Shown piece after piece: positions 14,793 through 22,812 of a stretch of 33,529 nt of DNA. Numbering within the stretch: the stretch's first letter is position 1; each line of letters begins with the position of its first letter. Location: the NCBI GenBank assembly GCA_003336485.1, contig QENH01000194.1:18642-52170 (forward strand), read 5' to 3'. The notes below the pieces were generated by a model. It saw nothing but the letters and a program-made list of their open reading frames with translations. It did not search any database and had not been told where the DNA came from. The position numbers and the translations under genes were made by a program. The DNA comes from Candidatus Methanophagales archaeon (GTDB lineage Archaea; Halobacteriota; Syntropharchaeia; Alkanophagales; Methanospirareceae).

Positions 14793-16262
14793 GTTTATTA
14801 TACGTATATAGTCATAAATCTGGTCTGGTAAGAACTCAGTAATTTCCTTGTACTTTTGTTCACTTTTTTTCAACGCATTCTCTACTTGCCTGCGGTTGTT
14901 GATTTCACGCATCAGTTCCAGGTTTTTAGTTACTAAAGCCTCCTCAGCCCGTTTGCGCGCCGTGATGTCGAGGGTCGAGCATAACACCAAAGTTCTATCC
15001 TCTATCTTTACAGTAAACGCTCTTAGTTCTACTGTGACCTTCTTACCGTCTTTCCGAGTTAAGATAAGCTCATGGGGATCAATAGGTTGCTCTTGCACAG
15101 GCTTAAGCGAAAACGCATATGCTTTTGGTTTTTGCTCGGGAGGCAGTATTTTCAGATCGAAAAGATTCTTACCTATGACTTCTTCCTTTTTATGTCCACT
15201 TAGCCTCTCTGCGGCTTTATTAACGTCCAATAAGTTACCTTCTAAGTCGTACAGGAAATATGCATTCGGTGCATATTCAAATAATGCCCGTAACCGCTCT
15301 TCTGACCTTTTAAGGGCCTCTTCCCCATGCTTTCTCCATGATATATCCAATATGGTAGCAATAGCCGTTTGCATGGGACTAGACGAATCTAAAAAGCTTA
15401 TCAATATGCAGCCATAGAATGTGGAACCATCTTTTCGTTTAAGATGTGCATCATATTGGACCACTTTATCAGTACGATTTTGATAGAGTATTTGGCCAAC
15501 TCGTGCATATTCCTCTTCGGACGCATAAAGTATTTCTGCACTTTGGCCAATATATTCTTCTTTCTTTTCTACACCGAACATTTTCATCATGCTTTCATTT
15601 GTCCAACTAAGCTTTCTATCTTCCACAACACCAATTCCAACAGCGGATCCAGCCAATATATTACTCAGTAGTTCCTTTTTCTCCAGCAATGCCACCTCCG
15701 CACGCTTACGCTCGTTGATTTCGAGCTCCAGTTCATCGTTTTTAGTCTGTATCAGAGTATATAGCCTGGCATTTTCGATTACCGCTGCGGCTTGGCTTGC
15801 GGCTATTGTAAGAAAAGCAATCTCGCTTTCTGTGAATTCATGAGGATTTGCCATATAGAGATTCAACAGACCGATAACCTTGTCCTTTCGTTTCATTGGC
15901 ATAGCGATCTGCGCCGATATGCCTAACTCACGTCCAAGGTCCAGCCGGTTTTTATCGCTAGGCTCCTCCTTGAAGAGGTTAGGTGCCTGGTAATATCGCC
16001 CCGTCTCCAGAACCACGCCTGATGTGTCTGTGGCGGTGGGCACACCCTCGCGGTGAACACTTTCGGTATATTCGTCCGGGAGCCCAAAAGTAGCAACCAT
16101 CTCAAGTTCTCCGGTCACCACATTGACGAGCATAATAGACCCCGAATAAGCACGCAGCTCTCGTCCCACAATAGTAAGAATCCTATTTAGTAGCGGGTTC
16201 CGGTCTCCACTCAGTTCTATATTCGCGATATTCAAGAGCGATTGTGGCGTTATGGTCGTCAT
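14790..16262 (-). CDS. GAF-PAS-PAS sensor protein without an output domain
   Basis: The 490-residue protein is soluble. It has an N-terminal GAF domain (about 20-165, with SGSIMLVNVVTGELEM and AQIAMPMKRKDKVIGLLNLY), a coiled coil ending INERKRAEVAL, PAS 1 (about 197-315) and PAS 2 (about 322-440, with YFLYDLEGNLLDVNKAAERL). A second coiled coil follows, then the first residues of a third PAS, KYKEITEFLPDQIYD. It stops there, so any third PAS or histidine kinase domain is missing. Such proteins sense small ligands or redox state. The stop codon comes from a repeat element, suggesting truncation. A TATA-like stretch on the minus strand at about 16296-16306 precedes the start. Confidence 0.88.
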   Translation of the reverse strand: MTTITPQSLLNIANIELSGDRNPLLNRILTIVGRELRAYSGSIMLVNVVTGELEMVATFGLPDEYTESVHREGVPTATDTSGVVLETGRYYQAPNLFKEEPSDKNRLDLGRELGISAQIAMPMKRKDKVIGLLNLYMANPHEFTESEIAFLTIAASQAAAVIENARLYTLIQTKNDELELEINERKRAEVALLEKKELLSNILAGSAVGIGVVEDRKLSWTNESMMKMFGVEKKEEYIGQSAEILYASEEEYARVGQILYQNRTDKVVQYDAHLKRKDGSTFYGCILISFLDSSSPMQTAIATILDISWRKHGEEALKRSEERLRALFEYAPNAYFLYDLEGNLLDVNKAAERLSGHKKEEVIGKNLFDLKILPPEQKPKAYAFSLKPVQEQPIDPHELILTRKDGKKVTVELRAFTVKIEDRTLVLCSTLDITARKRAEEALVTKNLELMREINNRRQVENALKKSEQKYKEITEFLPDQIYDYIRIIN

Positions 16263-16682
16263 CTTTATATGTCTAAATTATTTTAGGTAAGAACACTATA
16301 TATAAGCTACCGTTTATTTCTTTTATATATGTATTGCGAAAACTATATGCATGATTGTGGTTCTTTAGATGACCACAAGCTTTACACTGCTTTTTACGCG
16401 TATAGAATGACAGTTTTTTATTTCGACCATTTGTCCATGATTCCAGAAGTGAGGCAGTTCTTGGTCATTGACGACGATGACAAGTTGGGTAGGGGAGGAG
16501 ATTCCGGTTCATTATCCTGTTGCGGTAATGTGGACACATGATTTGGGCACTCTGCAATGTCTGGAATGCGAATCGAATTGAATTGGAAAAGGAGGTTTTG
16601 AAACGCAGGTTTTATCGGTCTGGGAAAGATGCTAAATAACTGGTGGAACAATCCTAAATCACAAGCATCAAATCACAATTGT
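16263..16682. other. 420-bp intergenic region of unclear content
   Basis: It holds a TATA-like TTATATATA for the sensor gene on the minus strand and a small hairpin, TTGTGGT (16355-16361) with ACCACAA (16372-16378). Near the end is an AAATCACAAGCA-type sequence also seen in the duplicated region at 28.7 kb. Short frames exist on both strands (a 70-codon one at 16329 plus and a 77-codon one at 16651 minus), but neither resembles a known family. It may be decayed coding DNA. Confidence 0.4.
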
Positions 16683-19097
16683 TTACTGAATATCCAATTC
16701 CTCTCGTTTTATAAAGAATAAGCAGAATAAAATAATCGCAAAGATATTTATCCCGAAATTTGCATCATCGATACTAAAATAAAACCGTAAATCCAGAAAT
16801 TGGATGAAATTAAAACAGAACGAATCTATTTGTATTGTTAAGATCTGTAATGCAGACCAAACTAAAGCAAGAATGACACCTACTCTTTTATTCTCGAATA
16901 TCAAGATAGACGCAGTTATACCTAATGCCGATACAAGAACACCTAAGTGAACATATTGTAGTTCGAAAAATACGAAGATGTAATCTACAATAGACATTAT
17001 ACTGAGTATTATCATTACCCAACTCAATATTCTTAAAGAAAGCAGATAGTTTTTCATACAATATACAAATCCTTTAAGTTTTTGCTTTATTTTTTGGTAC
17101 AAGAATATTTTCTCCTCTTTATGCACCGGGGCGTCCCATTGGAACAAGATGTTTTTATTTATTAATTGCTTTTGATGTTCCTTTTTCTTCTTTTCGTATT
17201 CCAAACGGATATTTGTAAGTCCGATCATCAATATGAAAATCGCAATGGTGATACTAATCGCCCATCTAATATCCTTTTTGATAAAGAGAATGAAATCATT
17301 TATAGAACCATTTATCTTTTCAATCTCCGGAAGTGGCGTAGAAGTTGGACTTGACGTTGGTGTCTCACTTAGAGCGGGATTCAAAAGCGGATAAGACCGA
17401 TCTGCTGTGCCTATACCAATGGTCATATTTGGTATTGTCAGCAAGGCAGTTGGAATTGTTTCAACAATATTCACATCTACACACTCATAGCTTACTCCGT
17501 CTTCTGCATCAACCACATATGTGCCCCCAACAGCTTCATCGGTATCAATTGTTGCTGAGAATACACCCTCATCCGGTGTTGGCCATTTGACTTCTTCAAT
17601 AGACACGGGTAATTCCAGAAGGTCACATCTTGCTGTTATCCTAATTTTTGTTCCCGGCTCTCTGTTCGTTGTGCCTTTTATTTCCAGTGTGTCCCCAATG
17701 AGAACGTCTTCAATCTCTTCCAGGTGGATGTAGGGCGATTCAATAGTCACTCGTAGTTCCTGTATGAGGTCATCGCTACCCGCTGCTTCTATTGTTGCAT
17801 CCTTAATAATAGCTACGAGTTCTTTTTGTGTTTTATAATTTACTAAGTGCTCATATCCACCATATTTATTTGATACGCCGTTCTTCAAATCACTCGTGCC
17901 AATACCGTCATAAACGCCATTCCTACCGGGGCTTAATACTAGTATCTCATAACCGCCAAAATCAGCGCACTTATCCAGCGGGAACATCTTTGAGAAGCTA
18001 TGGTTCTTTAGGTGTACGGTAGATATATTGAAACCAGGTTTAGCACCGCTAGTTGCATTTCCGGGCCCGCCTTTTGGGCTGATTGAGATGATATTGACGA
18101 AATCCGAGCCATAACAAGTCCCCGAGACATGATAGTTATCACCTTTTGCAGCGATAAGCGCTAATTGCTCTACTTCCAGGCTTGTTCTCGGCGGCACAAA
18201 CGCCTCTGTCTCGTTTCCAACATAAAATGAGGTCGATTGTGAAAGGTCATCGCAGCCCGTAGCATTAATTGTTTTGCTCGTCATTAAATCAAGTGCTTCT
18301 GGTTGTGTCTTCAAATCAAATATGGCAGAGCTAATAAGATCTGCAATGCGGTCTTCCTTCTTCTCCCATTCTGCCACCTTTTTATCATAGATAAAAAAAC
18401 ACCCATAGCCATATTCCTGATCGAGTCCGGGACTCAATATCAAAGCAATGTATCGCCCTTCATCCGCATTTTTGTCAATCGTAATAGTCTTCGAAAAGGT
18501 ATGATTTGTTTTAGAAACGGGAACATAATAGACGGTAATCCCGTAGCCACCATCTGTTCCAACCCCATAACTCCCTTTTGGCCCGATAAGTACAATATCC
18601 ACACAATCGGATCCTGGGGCAATGCCCGTGATCGAATATGTGCCATTCCGAGCAACATTACTTGTTGATTGTTCTGCTGATAGCGTTGGAGCAGTCATTA
18701 TTACCTGGATATTCCCATTATCAAATATTCCTGAACTTTCTGGAATTCTTTCCCCTACCTTTACTTCCACGGGGTTACCATCTCGATCTTTTGGGCCATT
18801 TACGTACGCTTTTATTACAATTACCATTGTCTCAACATCGAGAGCGATTTTCTTAATGAATCTACCGTCTTCTGCTATCGGTATATCAACGGCTACCATT
18901 ATATCTCCATTTGCGATATCTACTGTCTCTCCACCAGTAGCTGTGCCTTGGATGAGCAAATCTGTCCCTATTACACAGGTATCAGGTAAAGTAAGAGTCA
19001 CATCGTACCCGTTTGCATCCGCTATGACTACCGGCGTGACATTATAACATAAAATCACTGCATAAAGCAGCAATATAAGTATTACCTTTCTTCGCAT
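16683..19097 (-). CDS. large membrane-anchored surface protein
   Basis: The 804-residue protein starts with a signal peptide (RRKVILILLLYAVILCYNV). Its extracellular part has at least two related beta-sandwich modules (NGTYSITGIAPGSDCVDIVL and DNYHVSGTCYGSDFVNIISI) and a further Ig-like module ending in VSYECVDVNIVET. A short Thr/Ser/Pro linker (TSSPTSTPLPE) leads to a C-terminal part with about five hydrophobic segments, starting with WAISITIAIFILMIGL at about residue 610. The modules recall those of archaeal S-layer-related proteins, but I cannot name the family with certainty. Several N-x-S/T sites suggest N-glycosylation. A multi-span C terminus is unusual for an S-layer protein and suggests a receptor or scaffold. 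Confidence 0.75.
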   Translation of the reverse strand: MRRKVILILLLYAVILCYNVTPVVIADANGYDVTLTLPDTCVIGTDLLIQGTATGGETVDIANGDIMVAVDIPIAEDGRFIKKIALDVETMVIVIKAYVNGPKDRDGNPVEVKVGERIPESSGIFDNGNIQVIMTAPTLSAEQSTSNVARNGTYSITGIAPGSDCVDIVLIGPKGSYGVGTDGGYGITVYYVPVSKTNHTFSKTITIDKNADEGRYIALILSPGLDQEYGYGCFFIYDKKVAEWEKKEDRIADLISSAIFDLKTQPEALDLMTSKTINATGCDDLSQSTSFYVGNETEAFVPPRTSLEVEQLALIAAKGDNYHVSGTCYGSDFVNIISISPKGGPGNATSGAKPGFNISTVHLKNHSFSKMFPLDKCADFGGYEILVLSPGRNGVYDGIGTSDLKNGVSNKYGGYEHLVNYKTQKELVAIIKDATIEAAGSDDLIQELRVTIESPYIHLEEIEDVLIGDTLEIKGTTNREPGTKIRITARCDLLELPVSIEEVKWPTPDEGVFSATIDTDEAVGGTYVVDAEDGVSYECVDVNIVETIPTALLTIPNMTIGIGTADRSYPLLNPALSETPTSSPTSTPLPEIEKINGSINDFILFIKKDIRWAISITIAIFILMIGLTNIRLEYEKKKKEHQKQLINKNILFQWDAPVHKEEKIFLYQKIKQKLKGFVYCMKNYLLSLRILSWVMIILSIMSIVDYIFVFFELQYVHLGVLVSALGITASILIFENKRVGVILALVWSALQILTIQIDSFCFNFIQFLDLRFYFSIDDANFGINIFAIILFCLFFIKREELDIQ

Positions 19098-19311
19098 TTT
19101 CTCTGCACGTTCTGTAATTATATCCCTTTTCTAAGGCACACACATACCGACATGTACGTATCTGCGTAAACCGAAACCTAAAATCTTAATGCTGATATGA
19201 ACGCCCATAGCAAGAAGACGGCCTTGTTTCTTCTCTCATATTTTTTTCATCACCACATAAACCTATAAACCCTAACAATACAAAAAGCTTATACACATGT
19301 AAAAAATATCG

Positions 19312-19856
19312 CTACATAGAAATCGTCATTGACATTCTGGTATGTTCCAGGATATACAATGGCGTTGTGAACTTTCCCAGCAAGTATGTATGGTTCCCTA
19401 TTACACGTAGATATGATCCAGAGTCTGTGTCAACTACTCTGGCAGTGCTCCCGGGAATGACCTCTGTAGTGGCACGTTCTTAATTACGTTAATTGTGACA
19501 TTTATGCGGTATTCATCACTGTTTCCAGTCACGTGGTATTCATCGGGGTATAGTTTCGACGTGATCGGATCAAATTCATAGCTGGTGTATCTCAGATCGA
19601 TTTCATCGAATATTATTATCGTTGTCCCATTGTATTTAAACGTCATCATGATGTTGCGCGCTGGCGGTATAATCACATCGCCGAGCACCAGGCTGACATT
19701 CTCTTCTGGCACACTGACTTGCGCCCAATTCCACTGCGGATCATCAAAGAGCCATTCGCCCCAGTTATGATCATGATACCCTCTACCAGACATATCATAG
19801 GTAATGCCACCAATGGTAATAGTACCATGCACGTTTGCACCGGTCATATAACTCAA
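19312..19856 (-). pseudogene. AttH/CrtC-like lipocalin-fold gene, fragment with frameshift
   Basis: The main frame (19434-19856) encodes 140 residues with GRGYHDHNWGEW, typical of the AttH / hydroxyneurosporene synthase (CrtC-like) family, and WNWAQVSVPEENVSL. It stops after PGALPE. In another frame, starting inside the same CCCGGG, coding continues with GSTARVVDTDSGSYLRVIG and PLYILEHTRMSM up to a stop at 19312, so one frameshift separates the two parts. The N-terminal half is absent: stop codons lie just upstream and mfnA ends 9 bases away. The original role is unclear; relatives act on hydrophobic substrates. Confidence 0.65.
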
Positions 19857-19865
19857 CCACTACTG

Positions 19866-20996
19866 CTACGTCACAGACGCCAAATCGTTCAAAAACAGTT
19901 CTATCGTATCTTCAGTAACATGCGGCATTATAACAAATCGAAGCGCCTTTGGTGCTCTTGTCGTAGAAACGCGCCATCCTCTTGCTTCTAACGCTTTCGC
20001 CACCCGATCAACATCATGAAAACGCAACGATACCACATTCATAACAGGCTCTATCACCGGGTAAATGCCCATCGCCTTTGCACCGCGCACTAACAGCCTC
20101 GTTTGCTGCATGCATTCATCTACAATCGCCCTCAAGCCGTTTCTACCGAGATATTTGAGTACCGCGTAAGTAGCCGCGATAGGTGCGCCGCTTCTTGTCC
20201 CTATCAGCGAGCACTGCTCATTTGTCGTCAGATATGGTGTATCTACAGCTAAATCGGCTAAATACGACTCGTCACGGAACAGGATGCATCCTGCAGGGAT
20301 CGTGCTCATCCCCATCTTATGCGGGTCTACGGAAATAGATGATACAGCGTCAAGCGAGAAATCGAACGGGTACTTGGCATCTAAAAATGGGATTACGAAA
20401 CCACCAAAAGCGGCATCGACATGTAAAAAGATATCGTTTTTACGGGCGAGATCTGCAAGCGCCTTTATCGGATCTATCTGTCCAAATTCGGTCGTGCCCG
20501 CTATACCAACTATGCTGATCGTATTATCATCTATCAATTCTTCCACCAAATCCACATCCACTCTCAATTCATCGTCTAATCCCGCTTTCTTTACTTCCAG
20601 ACATAATAGGTCCTCGATTTTATCAAAAGAGAAATGCGCAGTTTTCGGCACGATTATGTTCATCTCTTGCAGTCCTTCCTTTCTTTTCCTGTTTCTTATT
20701 GCTCTCATTGCCTGTATATTCGATTCTGTCCCACCGGTGGAGATATAGCCGTGTGCGTTCTCATAGCCTAGTAACGCTCCAATCATCAGTATCAATTCGT
20801 CCTCCATTGCTTTTGTACCTGGGAACAGCCCGGAATCGCCCAAATTCGATTCTAAGAACAGATTATGCGCATACGCTGCTATTTCATGTGGATACGAGCA
20901 CATAGAGCTCAAAACTTTACGGTAAGTCAGATCCTTCTGCTTTTGCTCGTTGAGAAACGATTTCAGCTCATGTTTACTTATGCCTCGTTCTTCCAT
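19866..20996 (-). CDS. mfnA: L-tyrosine/L-aspartate decarboxylase (methanofuran synthesis)
   Basis: The 376-residue group II PLP decarboxylase has GYISTGGTESNIQAM for phosphate binding, His121 in KTAHFSFDK (stacks on PLP), LHVDAAFGG with Asp194, and the PLP lysine Lys227 in SVDPHKMGMS. In methanogens MfnA makes tyramine for methanofuran, and related enzymes make beta-alanine from aspartate for coenzyme A. Sequence alone does not decide between them. There is no clear ribosome site; an AT-rich stretch lies directly upstream. The next gene upstream on the same strand is a YggS-type PLP carrier protein, which fits its cofactor need. Confidence 0.93.
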   Translation of the reverse strand: MEERGISKHELKSFLNEQKQKDLTYRKVLSSMCSYPHEIAAYAHNLFLESNLGDSGLFPGTKAMEDELILMIGALLGYENAHGYISTGGTESNIQAMRAIRNRKRKEGLQEMNIIVPKTAHFSFDKIEDLLCLEVKKAGLDDELRVDVDLVEELIDDNTISIVGIAGTTEFGQIDPIKALADLARKNDIFLHVDAAFGGFVIPFLDAKYPFDFSLDAVSSISVDPHKMGMSTIPAGCILFRDESYLADLAVDTPYLTTNEQCSLIGTRSGAPIAATYAVLKYLGRNGLRAIVDECMQQTRLLVRGAKAMGIYPVIEPVMNVVSLRFHDVDRVAKALEARGWRVSTTRAPKALRFVIMPHVTEDTIELFLNDLASVT

Positions 20997-21038
20997 TTTT
21001 TATTGTATATGTGGTATATCTACCTTCTACCAAATTTA

Positions 21039-21118
21039 GGACACAGATTTACACAGATATACACAGATTTAATTATGTTTGTCGTTATTGATCTTTAGAA
21101 TCTGTGTTAATCTGTGTC
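21039..21118. repeat. palindromic ACACAGATTT element
   Basis: ACACAGATTT is repeated three times with a 10-base period (21041-21070). After about 30 bases the word returns inverted as AATCTGTGTTAATCTGTGT (21099-21117). The whole forms an imperfect hairpin between mfnA and the YggS-like gene. It belongs with the other tandem-word elements in this window. Confidence 0.75.
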
Positions 21119-21163
21119 TATAACTAGTTTTAGTGTGATTTTATGCGTTCTTATCCTTTGTAA

Positions 21164-21898
21164 TCAAACACGCCTTCGAGGACCGAAGATACCAGTTCCA
21201 ACGCGTACGATATTTGCGCCCTCTTCTATTGCGATTTTATATGAGTCACTCATCCCCATAGAAAGATACCTCATATCCACAGAGGGTATGCCCGATTTTT
21301 TTATCTGCTCAAATATTGTTTTTGTCGCTCTAAAATAAGGGCGTAAATTCTCTAGCTCTTCTTCGTAGGGGCCCATAGTCATCAACCCCACGATTTTGAC
21401 AGAAGCGAGCGTGGATATTTTTACCACTATCTCTTCTACATCGTCAGTAAAAACGCCAAATTTCTGCGGTTCTCTTCCACTGTTTACCTCAATTAAGATA
21501 GGCATTATCTTTCCCATTTTACTACTGACTCTATTAACCTCTTCTGCGATAGAAAAAGAATCTATCGTCTCAATTAGGTCGAAGAGTTCCACCGCCTTCT
21601 TCACTTTGTTTCTTTGCAGATGTCCAATAAAGTGCCAGTTCACAAGTTTACCAATAACGGTAAATGCCCTTTCTGCCTCCTGGATATAATTTTCCCCCAC
21701 TATCTTTATCCCAGCATCAATCGCAGCCAGAGTCTCTTCTGTAGTGCGTGTCTTTGCCGCGGCCTCTAATACCACCTCTTGCGGCAATTCCGCCAATAAC
21801 CGTTTCACATTTCCTCTTATCTGTTCTTTTCTGTGCATTTGTCTTCTGTAGAAACGTGATTTCGTAAAAGCGCCAAAGAACGACTCGCAGAATCTCAC
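21164..21898 (-). CDS. YggS/PLPBP family PLP homeostasis protein
   Basis: The 244-residue protein follows the YggS/PROSC pattern. The PLP lysine Lys49 lies in LEAAAKTRTTEE, followed by VGENYIQEAE, NWHFIGHLQRNKVKK, LIEVNSGREPQKFGV, LMTMGPYE and SMGMSDSYKIAIEEGANIVRVGTGIFG. These are single-domain TIM barrels without a known reaction that buffer free PLP. The GTG start overlaps the stop of the Cas4-like gene by four bases (GTGA), suggesting coupled translation. The family's usual N terminus corresponds to the internal Met21 (ATG at 21838), so the first 20 residues may not be made. Confidence 0.93.
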   Translation of the reverse strand: MRFCESFFGAFTKSRFYRRQMHRKEQIRGNVKRLLAELPQEVVLEAAAKTRTTEETLAAIDAGIKIVGENYIQEAERAFTVIGKLVNWHFIGHLQRNKVKKAVELFDLIETIDSFSIAEEVNRVSSKMGKIMPILIEVNSGREPQKFGVFTDDVEEIVVKISTLASVKIVGLMTMGPYEEELENLRPYFRATKTIFEQIKKSGIPSVDMRYLSMGMSDSYKIAIEEGANIVRVGTGIFGPRRRV

Positions 21899-22779
21899 AT
21901 CCCTAACAATTTAGAAAGCAGTGTCTTTCTCGTTTCACACCTCGCAATAAAGGAACATGTATCACAGGGTGCATGCACCCCTTTCTCCGGGAAAGCACCG
22001 CGTTTTATCCGCTTCACTCGTTTCAATATCTGCAATGCAAGCGCTCTATCCTTCTTTCGTATCTGCAATTCCCGGAACTCAGCAGTTCTTATATATTCCA
22101 CAAAGCCACGTTTTACTGTTGTTTCAAACACTTCTTCTATGAGCATAGCATATGCGGCCAATTGCACTCTCTCGCTTCGCCAAACACTAAACTCGGGGCA
22201 TCTGCCCGTTTTTATCACGCACGGTATAACCTCTTCATCTATCCTTATCAGTTTGTCCACACTGCCGCTCATACCCAGCTTTTCCGATACCACCATCTGT
22301 TCCCGTTCATATCCCTGTGCTTCCTCTACCGCTAATAGCCCATTCTTCACCTTACGCAACCATTCATCTGTCCCCACGCCACATACTATATCTCTTTTTA
22401 CAGCTACAATAAGGTCCCTTTTCACACCTTCCAGTTCTTCCTTATATATCCGTTCTATGTCATCTACGATATCATCAATTATGCTTCTTGCATCTTCCCC
22501 TTCTTCTTCTCCGTCTTCTCTCTCCCGTACTCCTACCTCATCTTTGCCACCGGAAAGAGTATCCAAATTAAATGCCAATTCTTTCAGTAAGATCCGCTCA
22601 ATCATACCCCTTTCTTTCCCCTTTACTATTCTATCTTGTTCATATCCCTTTGCGCGGAAATACACCAGACGGGGACATAACAGATACTGCGTTAAATCAG
22701 AGACGTTAATTGTAGCGGTTCCAGCAAAAGAGCTCCCCGTTACATCGCTTTCTTCCGGTGTGCTCATATATATCCACAT
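21895..22779 (-). CDS. stand-alone Cas4-like (DUF83) iron-sulfur protein
   Basis: The 294-residue protein has the Cas4/DUF83 layout. Cys35 (LLCPRLVYF) and Cys272, 275 and 281 (APCDTCSFIARC) would bind a [4Fe-4S] cluster. The RecB-like core includes GSVDKL and VWRSERVQLAAYAML. The nuclease signature is altered: where active Cas4 has E-x-K it has VIKTGR, so the acidic residue seems lost. A charged insertion (EREDGEEEGED) sits near residue 90. No CRISPR array or cas genes lie nearby. A minus-strand TATA box, CTATTTAAGA (22791-22800), is so close that transcription may begin at the second ATG (22767, MSTPEE). Confidence 0.8.
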   Translation of the reverse strand: MWIYMSTPEESDVTGSSFAGTATINVSDLTQYLLCPRLVYFRAKGYEQDRIVKGKERGMIERILLKELAFNLDTLSGGKDEVGVREREDGEEEGEDARSIIDDIVDDIERIYKEELEGVKRDLIVAVKRDIVCGVGTDEWLRKVKNGLLAVEEAQGYEREQMVVSEKLGMSGSVDKLIRIDEEVIPCVIKTGRCPEFSVWRSERVQLAAYAMLIEEVFETTVKRGFVEYIRTAEFRELQIRKKDRALALQILKRVKRIKRGAFPEKGVHAPCDTCSFIARCETRKTLLSKLLGM

Positions 22780-22790
22780 TAACTACATCT

Positions 22791-22800
22791 TCTTAAATAG
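22791..22800 (-). promoter_or_regulatory. TATA box for the Cas4-like gene
   Basis: CTATTTAAGA on the minus strand lies in the 33-base gap after the peptidase gene. A start about 26 bases downstream would fall at the second ATG (22767), predicting a leaderless message. Confidence 0.45.
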
Positions 22801-22812
22801 CGGGCTAGTTAG

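Noticed and set aside
14790-16262. histidine kinase
   Set aside because: No H-box or ATPase domain is present; the protein ends inside a third PAS domain.
18622-19047. 141-codon plus-strand frame
   Set aside because: It is antisense to the signal peptide and first module of the surface protein, with low-complexity Ser/Thr composition.
20284-20748. 154-codon plus-strand frame
   Set aside because: It is the reverse strand of mfnA, including its PLP lysine region.
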